NCBI GenBank assembly: GCA_002081555.1
Contig: MZNV01000389.1
Span: 1 to 21,642, forward strand
Origin: Protostelium mycophagum
Lineage: Eukaryota; Evosea; Variosea; Protosteliida; Protosteliaceae
Length of the DNA stretch: 21,642 nucleotides
Reading direction: 5' to 3'
Made by a program: the position numbers and the translations under genes. Positions 1-10,200 of this stretch are shown in pieces (position 1 is the first letter of the stretch; every line of letters begins with the position of its first letter). The notes beneath the pieces were generated by a model. It saw nothing but the letters and a program-made list of their open reading frames with translations, ran no database searches and had not been told where the DNA came from.

Positions 1-210
1 ATAATGCTTTGGAACTGATCATTCACAGGCATAATTTTGGCATTGCTTGATGAATCACCAAGTTTTCACTTCAAGATGATCCAACACAACACCTTCAGAA
101 AATTCGACTCAGGTTTAGAGCTCCAAATACTTAGTATTTTATCAACGTTGGGTTCGGCATCATCACCGACACTTTCACATGTCTGACTATATGTCAGGAT
201 TTCTTGGCTC
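1..210 (-). CDS. unresolved partial coding region running off the left edge
   Basis: On the minus strand a stretch reads TCESVGDDAEPNVDKILS and, after a possible 38-nt GT-AG intron, VVLDHLEVKT. A second possible 44-nt intron ending in gatcag leads to the window edge. The composition looks protein-like and the intron sizes match the rest of the window. I recognise no family, and the upstream exon (around 200-400) cannot be fixed. The 66-residue open frame at 209-409 on the same strand starts with a non-ATG codon and is not convincing by itself. This could be the 3' part of a gene continuing to the left. Confidence 0.3.
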
Positions 211-469
211 ACAAACTCCAACTTCTAGTTGTGTTCCAAATGTGAAGCATGGACATCAGACAAGTGTTATTGCTCCTCCAACAAATACAGCCTATATCAA
301 CCGGATTTCTGCACTTTGAGTTCCCCAGCTCACCTGAAAAACAAGACTTTATCAAAAGAGAAGTAAGACGCCACAAAAATTCCTGAATGCAACACGAAAA
401 TACCGACACGACTATTACTTGGATAGCGATGTCGATTAAATATCAATTTTGAAAATTGATGTACAGTTA

Positions 470-542
470 GCCCGTCTAGCTCAGTCGGTAGAGCGCACGG
501 CTCTTAACCGTGTGGTCGGGGGTTCGAGCCCCCCGGTGGGCG
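470..542 (+). tRNA. trnK-CTT: tRNA-Lys (anticodon CTT)
   Basis: A 73-nt cloverleaf with no intron. The acceptor stem GCCCGTC pairs with GGTGGGC, using two G-T pairs. The A box is TAGCTCAGTCGG, the anticodon loop is CTCTTAA with anticodon CTT, and the B box is GGTTCGAGCC. The discriminator base is G, and CCA is not encoded, as expected for a nuclear gene. A TTTT run at 548-551 is a likely Pol III terminator. The minus-strand open frame over it, with the typical HRGARTPDHTVKSRA string, is the usual tRNA shadow and not a gene. Confidence 0.97.
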
Positions 543-791
543 CTATGTTTTGTTGATTTCACTATTACCTTTTTCACGAAATTCTGAGACCTTGAAAAGC
601 AACTTTTTTTGCTAAAAATTTTCTGCATGAGGTTTGAATAGCTCCTAGTATTGCTAAAACTTGCCATCAATATCTCTTGAAAGTATGTGGTGTGGGTAAA
701 AAATGAAGCATTTGGTGAAAAAATTTCAAAGCATACACAAACTCTTCTTTTCCTCATGAGCCTGCAAACATGACCGGAACACCAAATTTCG
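543..791. other. intergenic, nothing recognised
   Basis: AT-rich spacer between the tRNA and the next small gene. Apart from the Pol III T-run just after the tRNA I see no supported feature. Confidence 0.5.
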
Positions 792-1259
792 ATGGCCAAC
801 CTTCAATCACCTCCTGTCATTCTTACTGTAGTGCCTCAAACAGCCCCTGTTGATCTAAACGTTCACTGTGGCAGAATGTAATCACCAAACTCTACGTCCA
901 AAATTTATTGTGAACAGAGTGGTGTTCGCACCACTTCAAGACCATTTCGATCTCAACTTGAGGGCCGGTCACGCAGCTGTAGTATCATTATTGTATTAAA
1001 ACGAATGGTGCAAAATTAAAAAAGCTAAAGGGCTCTTGGATCTCAGTGGAGATCATTTTTGATCGCACAAAATACCTGATTAAACTCGATCAGACCCACA
1101 ATCAAGTTCATTCACGATCAATAATCTTGTACTTGATATTTTGGCTGTTTCATTCCCACCTTTTAGAGAAGCCGTGGCACGACTCACTCAATAGAAATAC
1201 ATGCAGCAGATGTTGTTGTGGTTCTGGCCGTGCGCCTCCAAAACAGTTCCTATGAATAG
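792..1259 (+). CDS. hypothetical 97-residue protein, four exons
   Basis: A chain of short exons joins in phase with GT-AG introns: 792-877, 918-978, 1052-1105 and 1167-1259. Introns are 40, 73 and 61 nt. The protein starts MANLQSPPVILTVVPQTAPV, continues with VVFAPLQDHFDLNLRAGH and ends HAADVVVVLAVRLQNSSYE. I know no family with this sequence, and it has no clear signal peptide or membrane span. The first junction is the best supported. If exon 2 is not spliced at 978, the frame stops at 999 and the product is 55 residues. The gene converges with the eIF4E2-like gene on the other strand, 72 bp between stop codons. Confidence 0.45.
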
Positions 1260-1306
1260 AACTGCTCATGCATGACAGCATGAAGAAAAGAAGCTTCAGG
1301 TGATTT

Positions 1307-1312
1307 TTTATT
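1307..1312 (-). terminator. poly(A) signal of the eIF4E2-like gene
   Basis: AATAAA on the minus strand, about 20 nt after the stop codon. Confidence 0.6.
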
Positions 1313-1331
1313 TTAGAGTTGGTACCATTGT

Positions 1332-2371
1332 TTAATGAGAGGCACCTTCGATCTCATCCTTGTGCACTGCAATGTCTTAGTTTTGGATGAGATCAAAGCA
1401 AAAGACTCACTCTTGTAGGTCACCTGGCGTATGCGAATGCCTTTCAAAATGTTGCGAAGAATTGCTTCTATGGCCTTCATGTTGAAGTTGGCAATGGAAC
1501 GGTTCCAGATAGAGATGCAAGTCTCATTCCTCCTCACATTGACGGTAGCTCCGCAGATGTCGTCACCTCTGAGGATGATGCTGGAGAACTGCTCGCCGAC
1601 GATGGCAAGGAGCACGGCCAACCATGCCGAGGTGGTGTCTGCCTTGTCTATCTTGATCACGACTTCACCACCATTGGCGTTTGCCTCGTCTTCCCATAGA
1701 GGATAGATCCCGTTTCTCATAAGATGAAGACTGCTACGGGCGCCAAGGCGTTCGGGTTCGACCATGTTGTTGATCCATCTCCAGAAGTCCTAATTAAAAA
1801 TGAGATGAAGCCCGGAAGTGAATTGATCGAGATACTTACCGGGATGCAATCAAAAGAGCCCAAGCGTACTAAAGCTTTCTTATATTCCTCAGGAGCCAAT
1901 CCGGGCCCGGGGTATTTATCATACCAGAACGCCCACTCATTCTCAAAAGCATAGAGGGTCAGCTCGTTGATTCTTCTGTGCTCTTCCTCTGGGGTGGGAG
2001 AAGGGGGTCTGGGTATGGGATCCTCTACATTTTTCGTCTTGATCTGCTCCTCATTCTTGGTGATCTGAGGCTCAGGAGAGGAAGTGCGCTTCTTTGGAGG
2101 AGAGACTGACTTTCTGGTCCTCTTAGAAGGGGTAGGGGCACGAGGTAAAGCCGCTGGGAGGCGGGGGAAAATGAAATCCCTGGGTAAAGGCTGGGGAGCC
2201 GTAACGATCATCATCTTGGTGTCTCCCTTAGAGGGTTCTGGTGGCAGAAGTGGTGCTGGACAATATGGATTCACCGTTGAAGAGGGAGGAGGAGAGGAGG
2301 TTGCATGTCTTGATATTAGAAGTATTCGGCACTCTTGCCAATGGCAAGGTTCGCCCAATGAGTAAGCTCAT
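1332..2371 (-). CDS. EIF4E2: eIF4E2 (4EHP)-like cap-binding protein
   Basis: Member of the eIF4E family, which binds the mRNA 5' cap. The 4EHP class usually represses translation because it binds eIF4G poorly. Exons: 2371-2275, 2237-1840, 1789-1411 and 1366-1332; introns 37, 50 and 44 nt; 302 residues, all phases consistent. Cap-fold landmarks: ENEWAFWYDKYPG (Trp134, Trp137), DFWRWINNM (166-174), PLWEDEANANGG (Trp197-Glu198, the cap-stacking pair), GDDICGATVNVRR and SIWNRS (Trp260). The segment after FWYDKY lacks the tryptophan that stacks on the cap in canonical eIF4E and resembles 4EHP there. The C-terminal YKMHKDEIEG also fits 4EHP. About 120 N-terminal residues are proline- and basic-rich low complexity and are not part of the conserved fold. 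Start chosen as the ATG at 2371, which splices in phase. Use of the internal ATG pair at 2209-2214 is possible. Confidence 0.85.
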
Positions 2372-2578
2372 GATTAGAATGTGTGTTGCGCCAAAGAGGA
2401 TCAGTCCGTTTCTGATTTATTTCTTCGCTCAATGCATGTTGTAGATGGATTAATGTTACGCAAATTGTAAAATTTTTTTTGAATTACAAACCAAAATTCA
2501 CACTTCACGTCAGCACACCACATAATGTAAGCAATGAATCATCAGAACGAAAGAATTAATTGAACGAAGACATCCAAA
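2372..2578. promoter_or_regulatory. shared divergent promoter region
   Basis: 207 bp between the start codons of the eIF4E2-like gene (-) and the small membrane protein (+). It must hold both 5' UTRs and both promoters. No TATA box can be assigned with confidence. Confidence 0.45.
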
Positions 2579-2847
2579 ATGTCAAAAATTCCAACTCTCG
2601 CTCGCGCTTCGACGAGACAAGATTACAGAGATTGGGCACGTCTTCAGAACTGGGCCTGGGGAGTGATTGGAGTCAGTGCAGCTCTTGCATGGGGAATTGG
2701 CAAAGCATTTAACAAAGCACAGCCAATCCAGGAACAACAGAACGTGAGTAGAATTATCACTTGATCTTTAGAGTGACAAGGTCAACAAACATGATTAAAA
2801 AATTTCAGATCAATGAGAAACAGATAGAGGGAATGAAAACCAAATAG
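2579..2847 (+). CDS. small single-span membrane protein, 67 residues
   Basis: Exons 2579-2743 and 2809-2847 with a 65-nt GT-AG intron. The N-terminus MSKIPTLARASTRQDYRDWA is basic and hydroxylated. It is followed by one hydrophobic segment, WGVIGVSAALAWGIG (about residues 29-43), and a polar tail ending in EKQIEGMKTK. The basic lead plus one span is the shape of small mitochondrial inner-membrane subunits, but that is inference and I cannot name the protein. An alternative acceptor at 2771 would change the last residues. An AATAAA lies 33 nt after the stop. The gene converges with DRC3, 41 bp between stops. Confidence 0.65.
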
Positions 2848-2879
2848 ATCATCCATAGAAAATGTAACGATTAACATAC

Positions 2880-2885
2880 AATAAA
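2880..2885 (+). terminator. poly(A) signal of the small membrane protein gene
   Basis: AATAAA on the plus strand. Cleavage 10-30 nt downstream would fall inside the last exon of the opposing DRC3 gene, so the two mRNAs probably overlap at their 3' ends. Confidence 0.5.
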
Positions 2886-2888
2886 TGT

Positions 2889-5587
2889 CTATAAATTGTC
2901 ATATTGACCTTCCTCTTCGGCAGCAGTGAACGACTTTTTCAGCATGGTTATGTAGGAAAAGATCTCAGCCACACGGTTACTGTTTCGAGAATGTTCTGCT
3001 GCTTTCACTCCATTGACGGTTTGTTCCAGAAATTTTGCCTCAAATTTGGTAATGTCATCCTCCTGCACACATGATCAATTGGTTCGTTCATTTCAATCCA
3101 TCAGAGCACGATTACCCTCGATTCGATTTGCATTATTTGTGCGTCGTGAGAAGAGTTGACCACATTTGTCAGAGCTTCTTTGTCAGAAAGGATCTGTGAT
3201 CTTGTCAGAAAATAATATCAACATGATAATATTAAATTTGATTCTGCCACTGATCACTCTGTGGAGCTGTACCACAAATTAAGCTCATTCACTATCGTCT
3301 TCCACTCTGATGTGGATTTGAACGACCATGTCTGCAGCAGAGCCACATCCATCCCGAAGATCTGAATATAGCAACTGTCTCACCGCTTTTGTCTCCTCAG
3401 ACAGCTCATACTCGATTTCGTTCTTGGAATATTTTGCCATCTCTTGCATGACATTGGTCAGCATGCGATCATGAAAGGCCGTCTCCAGATCTCTCAGCTT
3501 TGAGAAGGTGAACTCGGTCAAGGATTCATCGTGAGACCAAACGTAATCTTGACGGCGCGTATTTTTGTGGATGTATTCATTTGCTATCCAATTATGATGA
3601 TCACCAAGGCAGCACATGAACCATGATGTTTCATCACTTTGAATCGCAGCTTTGCCGCAAAGACGTCATTCGTCCTGTGTTCTTTGTATTTCTCTTGCCA
3701 CAAAACCCGAAACAGCTTCAGTTGTATGTCTAAATGTACAAGGATATTATGTCCGAATGATCTCGATCGCACGCCCGCTCAGTTCGGACAGCCTCGTCTC
3801 CAATTCCCTGACAAACTCCTTTTCTACATCAGTATCTACAACCAGACATTGTACAGAGACATCACCTCGTTCTGCTCCACCAGATTCATCTCGTGGTCCA
3901 TCAGGGTGTTGTAGAATATATCCGTTGCTTTGCGCAGATCGTCTAATTTGAATTTCGTCTCGGCTGCAGTCAGTTTTCCAGCCTTTAGCTCTTTAAAGAC
4001 CTTCTACCGTCAGATTTATGAAAGAGACGAGCCTCTACCTTTTTCTTTCTGTTGCCAAATTCACTGAAAAGACTGAGAGCGGTTTGGTCATTGTTTTTAG
4101 AGACCTGACCGCCATTATTCAAAATTTAAAAAATGTTCAAGGGCACCTTTTCGCAGACGAGATCGAATTGGTTTCGCTCTTGGACTCGGACTTCGTGGTG
4201 CTCGAGCATCTGAGCGATGAATGTGTTTGTGCTCTCGACGAATCTCTCCTTATACCTGTGAATAATGAACATGGATACTTTGGAATTTGGCCATATCAGA
4301 ATATTTAGCATCTTTCAGCAAATCTTGCATGAAAGTTCTCTCTTGGATTAAATGCGCACGAAGTTTTAATTATATTTTTTATTATGACCGAAAATTTCTC
4401 AGCCATTTGTTGTTATAAAAATATATTCTTGTAACAAAAACTTTGTGAATTATTTCAACAAAGAGACGACTCACTCTGATAATATGTCATTCAAGGAGCG
4501 AAGCGAGCTCACTTTTGGCAGTTCAGGGTCTTCCGCTATCAAGTTATCAAAGAAAGTATCAAATTCTTCCAGATTTGCCGCCTTCAGCACGTCTATGCGC
4601 GCCGCCTTCGCTCTTCTGGACTCTTCTTTGTCATCCAGTTCCTTCTCCTTGGCTTGGATCGCCTGCAGATCCTCTTGATATTGTTCCCTGGCACTTTTGA
4701 CCTGTACATCATCACTATGGAAACGCTGAATGCCACATCACCGTCGTCTCGTCTAAGAGTCTGTAGTCGAGATATCTCAAGTTGGGGAGGCGTGCGATAA
4801 CAAACATTTTGTAGTCTTGGGATTCGGCCACTGGATTTTTTGAGAGATTTAAAGCTGACAAATTTCTGAAACGACGGAGGTAGAGGATCTGTTGGTGTCA
4901 TGAAAAAATAGATTAAGATGGTGAAAAGGTTTATTTCATGCTTGCGGCTTAGTGCAATTGTACAAAAATCACCAAAAGAATGGATAAATACAATGAAAGT
5001 TTTGGTGTCAGCGCCTGTGTTGAAACGTTGAAGCAAATTACGGAGCTATAGAATAAAGAAGTAAAGACTCACATTGTCAAAGGCTGCTAATTTGTTTGAG
5101 CCAACAGATAGCAAAGTCAACTGCTCAAGATTTTCCATGTTCTCTAGTGTGGTGATGTGATTAGAATGCAGCGACAGATCAGTTAGCTCTGTCAATTTAC
5201 TCAGCCCTTCGATCTTTTTGATCTTATTGAAAGACAGATCTAATCGAGTTAATGACTTGGAGTATAAATAGTATCTACCAAGCCATGTTAGATGAACTAG
5301 GTGATCGAGGTTCTCTATCGTCTCAATGTCATTATTATCGAGTTGCAATTTCGTCAACATGTTGAGTCCAGTGAGATTGTCAATCCTCCTGATCCCTCCA
5401 CACTGTCATCTCATAATATTCGAGAGATTCTCTCACTTTTAAAAGGAAGTCGTAGGGTCAAAAGTTCCCCCAGTCGTTCAGACAGAGGCTTGTCTCGCTC
5501 TTTACTGTTGCTGACCTCCTCCAGAGCCGTTTTCAGGAGATCATCATCTATCACAACTGGATCTATAGAGTTATAAAGCTTGTTCAT
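2889..5587 (-). CDS. DRC3: dynein regulatory complex subunit 3 (LRRC48)
   Basis: Subunit of the nexin-dynein regulatory complex of motile 9+2 cilia. The N-terminal leucine-rich repeats and C-terminal coiled coil match vertebrate DRC3 in order. Exons: 5587-5437, 5395-5279, 5239-5073, 4888-4742, 4701-4475, 4255-4147, 4104-4039, 4000-3866, 3818-3773, 3729-3622, 3583-3384, 3193-3116 and 3062-2889 (574 residues; human is about 520). LRR motifs: [49 protein letters not shown] and the cap [17 protein letters not shown]. Later matches include [34 protein letters not shown] and [15 protein letters not shown]. Three introns are long (184, 219 and 190 nt); the rest are 38-53 nt. Exons 10-11 carry about 60 residues with no counterpart in the human protein as I remember it, and junctions there are the least certain. 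The start is the first in-frame ATG. Confidence 0.9.
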
Positions 5588-5706
5588 CACTGATTGAAGC
5601 TGTGTCGATGCGGCAAAAATGGGCTGCGTTGCGTAATATTTGACCAACTACAACTGCCAAAATCTGTTGGGGTGATCTGATCTCGATCCATATCATTTTT
5701 GAAATC
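5588..5706. promoter_or_regulatory. shared divergent promoter region
   Basis: 119 bp separates the start codons of DRC3 (-) and the bL9m gene (+). A ciliary gene and a mitochondrial ribosome gene therefore share one short control region. Confidence 0.45.
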
Positions 5707-6361
5707 ATGTTGTCTATCAGCACACAAGCAAGCAGAAGCACAAAGGCTGCATCTTTGCAACGGATAGCACTTCCTGTCAGAGGTAATAAGGTAGCACCTA
5801 AGAGACAGAGCGTGATCATGACCCAAACGATCGACAGAGTTGGAGCAAAAGGACAGGAGGTAAGTGATCTCTAAATAAAGTCCGATTTTTACACCAGCAA
5901 GGTCTCTGTTGCTGCTGGATATGCCAGAAATTATCTATTGCCACAGAAGCTTGCCGTTCCAGTCAGCGTTAAAAACCGTCAACAATATCCAGAGGACCCT
6001 GTGAGTGGAGAAATGATCTCATGAAATTGATGATCTCAGGACGCCGTCGTCCAAATGCATCAAAAATTGACGAAAGCGGCTGGTAGATTCGAGAATCTCA
6101 TACTTCGTGTAGTGAGAATACCAAAAGGTTGTCTAAATGATTAATGGATGATTTCTTAGTATTACAGCAAGCGATAAGAAGACATTGACACCTGTTAACG
6201 CACAGGACATTCATGAGAAGCTTATCGTCCAATTCCGTATGGAGATACCTCCAGAGGACATCATGTTAGAGGCTCCCCTCACTGCACATGGAAACTACAT
6301 CGTGCCGATCAAATACAATGGCGTCGAAGAACAACTCAAGATAACTGTCCGCCCGAAATAA
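5707..6361 (+). CDS. MRPL9: mitochondrial ribosomal protein bL9m
   Basis: Large-subunit mitoribosome protein of the bacterial L9 family. Exons 5707-5859, 5902-6000, 6040-6127 and 6168-6361; introns 42, 39 and 40 nt; 177 residues. The first 40 residues (MLSISTQASRSTKAASLQ and onwards) are rich in Ser, Thr, Arg and Lys without acids, as in a mitochondrial targeting peptide. The L9 signature follows: GAKGQE-VSVAAGYARNYLLPQKLAVPV. The C-terminal domain ends NYIVPIKYNGVEEQLKITVR, close to the usual beta-strand end of L9. No in-frame ATG lies between the start and an upstream stop at 5641. Confidence 0.92.
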
Positions 6362-6794
6362 ACGGATAATGCTTTAGATGAAAACGATCGCATCGATATA
6401 GTGGAAAATGAAATGACACCTCAATCTAATGATCATGATTTATGTTTGAAATGAAATAGATGGGTGATCTCTCAATATTTTGTTCCTCCATCTATAATTG
6501 ATTTGTGGCGTTTTATTGTCCTTTTATATTTGTACACTCTAGTAAATTGTCCTCTTGGAATCGAACACTGATGTGGGACATCATTTTCACCTCAAATGGA
6601 GACACCAGCCCACCAACCCCTTAGTTTCTGGTTGAGAGTGCAGGAACAAAACCAGAACAAACTCAGAACATTTGCCATATCTCTGTCATACATTGTTATA
6701 AAAAGTCCAAACAATTTTTATCTGATATTGGAGGGACTATGTCAGGAATTGATAATTATGCATATCATCATTATATGATTATAATTAAACGATC
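6362..6794. other. intergenic, nothing supported
   Basis: 433 bp of AT-rich sequence after the bL9m stop. The open frame at 6596-6778 has no homology or good composition. The last 40 bp before 6795 are very AT-rich (attatatgattataattaa) and could be the core promoter of the next gene. Confidence 0.4.
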
Positions 6795-7004
6795 ATGTTT
6801 ATTAAGGCTATGTGCGTATGCGCATTTTCCCTGGTCTGCGGTCTACAACGCGCCGATGTACTCAATAAATTACTCGAAGTCTTTGGTCAGTGGATTTGTC
6901 TTCGTTGTTTGTAATTAGTAGTTCTCTCTAGACTAAAGTGTGAACATTGGCTGGGATGGGAGCCCAGTGTGGCAACCAAAGACATGATGCAAAAATTGAG
7001 ATGA
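6795..7004 (+). CDS. small secreted-looking protein, 58 residues
   Basis: Exon 1 (6795-6885) begins MFIKAMCVCAFSLVCGLQRA, a short basic start plus a hydrophobic core and Cys/Gly, as in a signal peptide. A 33-nt intron (6886-6918) in phase 1 leads to VVLSRLKCEHWLGWEPSVAT and a stop at 7002-7004. An acceptor 13 nt further on is possible but brings a stop at once. No family recognised. The signal-peptide reading is inference from the N-terminus only. Confidence 0.45.
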
Positions 7005-7240
7005 GAGCACAATGGACAGTATGATATCTCTTCATCACCACCAAAATTATATGAGGGGCGACCTACTCCTATACACGTCATCATCGTCATTGTACAAATG
7101 AAAACTCACAACCCAAGAGTTGCTGAACAATATATTTCACAGATGTACTATCGCTTGTCAGTACCGGTTTCTTTGTTGCAAGATGAGGAGAAACATGCAT
7201 TGAGGATTAGCATCATCAAGAAGAGGAGATATTTTTTGTC

Positions 7241-7246
7241 TTTATT
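7241..7246 (-). terminator. poly(A) signal overlapping the importin-13 stop codon
   Basis: On the minus strand the end of the gene reads CTT GAA TAA AG, so AATAAA contains the TAA stop. Confidence 0.65.
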
Positions 7247-10200
7247 CAAGTTGGTACGACAAGAAGATGTCTGGTGTCATCTGTCCTGTAAGATGATCAG
7301 AAAATGTGATGATGTTAAATGGGACAGTGTGCAAAAATGAATGAGAACTCACCAGAAGCTACATTCTTGAAATCATTCATGATCGACTTGAACTTTCTGA
7401 AGTCTCTCGTTTTAGAGGACATGATGTTGATGAAATCATTCTTTGCATTGGCATCCATGAAGGGAATGTTCATGACATCAAGTTGTTCCTTAATCCATAC
7501 TTGTGCGTTTCGGTCGGTGCACACTGTCTTTGCGTCATTTTGGCCCTAGAGAATCATCTTGATCTGATCTTGCGGAAGAATGGATCTACATTACAAAATC
7601 GATCTTGCGTTTGCAAATGACAAATCACCACAAGTATGCACAGAAAGCAATAGGATACATCTTTAAAGCCGCTGAACAACAACGCGAACGCACATGACCT
7701 TTTAAATCGGAAGACGTACCGATATGATACAATAATTTGCTGTGAACCAGCGGCTGCACCATCAGCCCAGTAGCTAGCACCCTTATAAACGACTGGACCA
7801 GTGTTTTCGCGTATGCACCATAGAGTTGCGTCTCCATGGCACCCCTCTTCTCTTTGGTGAATAATTGTTCCAAGAATTCCACCGCCGCTTTGCACGACTC
7901 TCGCTCTGCGCGCCATGAGTGTTTTTCAAATTTTAAAAGGTTACCGTTGGCGGGAAGAGTGTAGATGGCGAGTTGGATGAGATTTCCCATGCCGTCCCAT
8001 TGTGAAAACGTCGTAATCTTTGTGGACATAATTGTCGCCAGCTGCAGCACACTCCTCAGCAATGTCGCATCCGCTTTCGTGACATCTTCACAGTTGTCAT
8101 CATGACGTCATCATCTTTTTCTGAGAAATTTCTCACCTTGTGGGATGTGTGGCAGTGCAGAATTCACAAACTGAGCCGCGACATTGCACATCTCTTGTTG
8201 CTTGTTGATGGTGATGGAAAGATCAATCGCGATCTGGCACAAGTCCATGCAGAAGGGGTATCTATATTGTGTGAACAACAGCCTCATGCCTTCTAAGATG
8301 CTAAAGAGGTGGTTGTTGTTCTCGTATTGTGAAGGTGAAACGCCTTTGATGGCGATTCCGTATAGGGAACAGAGCAGCTGCCATGTGTGAGTGTCTGTAT
8401 GATGAGTCATATCAGATGATGGTGATCTGCAGCTCTGCCTCGTGAACGTGAAAGTTTGATGAGATCAACAGACCTCCATCACTTGGTAATCTGCTCTCCA
8501 TGTTGCGACGAGAGAGTCTAAGATTGGGAGAATAGCGTCTAAAGGCAAGTCCATCGTGTTGATGTTTTGGTCATTGTCTGGCAATCTGTTGATCACGTCA
8601 TCATCAATCACCATATGATGAATTTAGACATGGCATGTCATTTGTTCGTCATGCCACGTCATGATGACGTCATGGTGACTCACTCGAAGGCCTTGGCTAA
8701 GAGGGAGAGTTCTGCCTTCACAGCCTCTGTCGCTTGTGGTGTCTGTGTTTGTGAACAAATTGAATTTTCACAAAGCAAGACACTCACATTGGCTTGTTGC
8801 AGCATTTCTATTCGCTGCAATGTTGGGCCGATAATCATGAGCATGTTTTCCACGATCTACAACGATGTAAATGAGTGATTCTTATGAAGAATGTCTTGTC
8901 GACAATATGAGCTATTAGTAGCTGTTGCGGCTGTGCCGCAACCATATGTTGAAATGTGAAGGTGCACCAGGACGCCTGCAGCTCTTCGCAGAAGCAGCTG
9001 GGGTCTCACGCGTTCCAAAGAATCCTTGATCTTCGTAGTAAACAAAAACTTGTGGCATTGACATAAAACTGCCACAAATCACCAGCAAAATGAGCACAGT
9101 AAACACCAGCGAAATCTCAGAAGTGAACATTGTAAACGAAAAAGTTGCCTCTTCCTCGGGCATATAGACAATCGCGTAGCCCAGGGCCTCCATCAAAGCC
9201 GCTCTGTCCGTGATGTTCAGAGTCGCCCAGACACCTTCAGCGACCTTAATCATGCTGGGGACGTGTTTAGACATCTGTTGGCAGCACCTCTCGCACAGAG
9301 ACCTCAGGGCTTCTACGGCGTTGGTCCTGATGGTGTTGTGTGGGGAGACGAGTTGTCTCGTGATGTAGTTGAGACATTCTGTCAGCACTGGGTCACGTGA
9401 CTCGAACCAGGTGCCGAGGTTGCCTGGATACGTCATGAAGGGAGTTGTAGATAGCCGTAAATAAAATCAAAAGATATTTTCTATTTAGAATTATGCTAAT
9501 TTCTAGCGCAAAAAATCTGATTCTTCGAAAAGTCGCTGAAATTTCACGGAAATTTCACGCACCTATCACCAACACGGCAGTCTGGTGCAGTAACTTTTCG
9601 CCTTCTGCCGCGTCCTTCTGGTCTCTATGTGATGATGAGGCAGGGGTGGCGGACCACGGTAGTATTGCGGAAAGCGTCCTCATCACTAGAGGTGCGTTCT
9701 CTGAGCTCGAAAGATCGTCCACATTCACACTACAAGTGACGCAACCTAAAATGTAGACACTCTGTGGGATGTCAAGATGATGTCAAGATGATGTCATGAT
9801 GATGTCATGATGATGTCATGATGATGTCATGATGACGTCATGACGTCATGGTGAAGGAGGTTTGAGAGGGGTCATGATATCATGTCATTTTCTGCAGTTG
9901 AGCCGCGGAATCAAAGGCAAAAAGACTTCTTGCAAAACAAAAACGCTGTCACAAAAATCAAAAAAATTCACCGTTTCGAATTGTTTCCAATCTCTATTCC
10001 ATTGCTGGAAATGTCAGTGAAAATCAACTTGCAAAAATCCACACGCCATATGCTTCTCTTGGCAATTACAAAGATATAAAGATGATCTCTCAAAGAGATA
10101 GACCGGATGAAAGGCTCACGTCGATCTTTGAATTGATGAAGCTGAGCATATAGAAGGGGCTCGTGTATCTTGTCAAAGAGATAAAGAAAGATTCGGCTAC

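Noticed and set aside
476-799. 107-codon minus-strand frame
   Set aside because: Its end is the reverse complement of the tRNA (HRGARTPDHTVKSRA), the common tRNA shadow; the rest has poor composition.
2241-2444. Plus-strand frame MDSPLKREEERRLHV antisense to the eIF4E2-like start
   Set aside because: It is the mirror of a low-complexity Ser/Leu and Pro stretch. The minus strand splices in phase into a confident gene.
4889-5072. Short in-frame piece LRNLLQRF inside a DRC3 intron, preceded by a good acceptor
   Set aside because: The conserved protein runs directly from AAFDN to ILYLRRF, so this stays intronic; the similarity is probably chance.
7098-7340. 80-codon plus-strand frame
   Set aside because: It overlaps the last exon, stop codon and AATAAA of importin-13 on the other strand. 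The reading looks fair but no upstream exon or family supports it.
9768-9852. CRISPR array
   Set aside because: Units are directly adjacent with no spacers, and the context is a eukaryotic intron.
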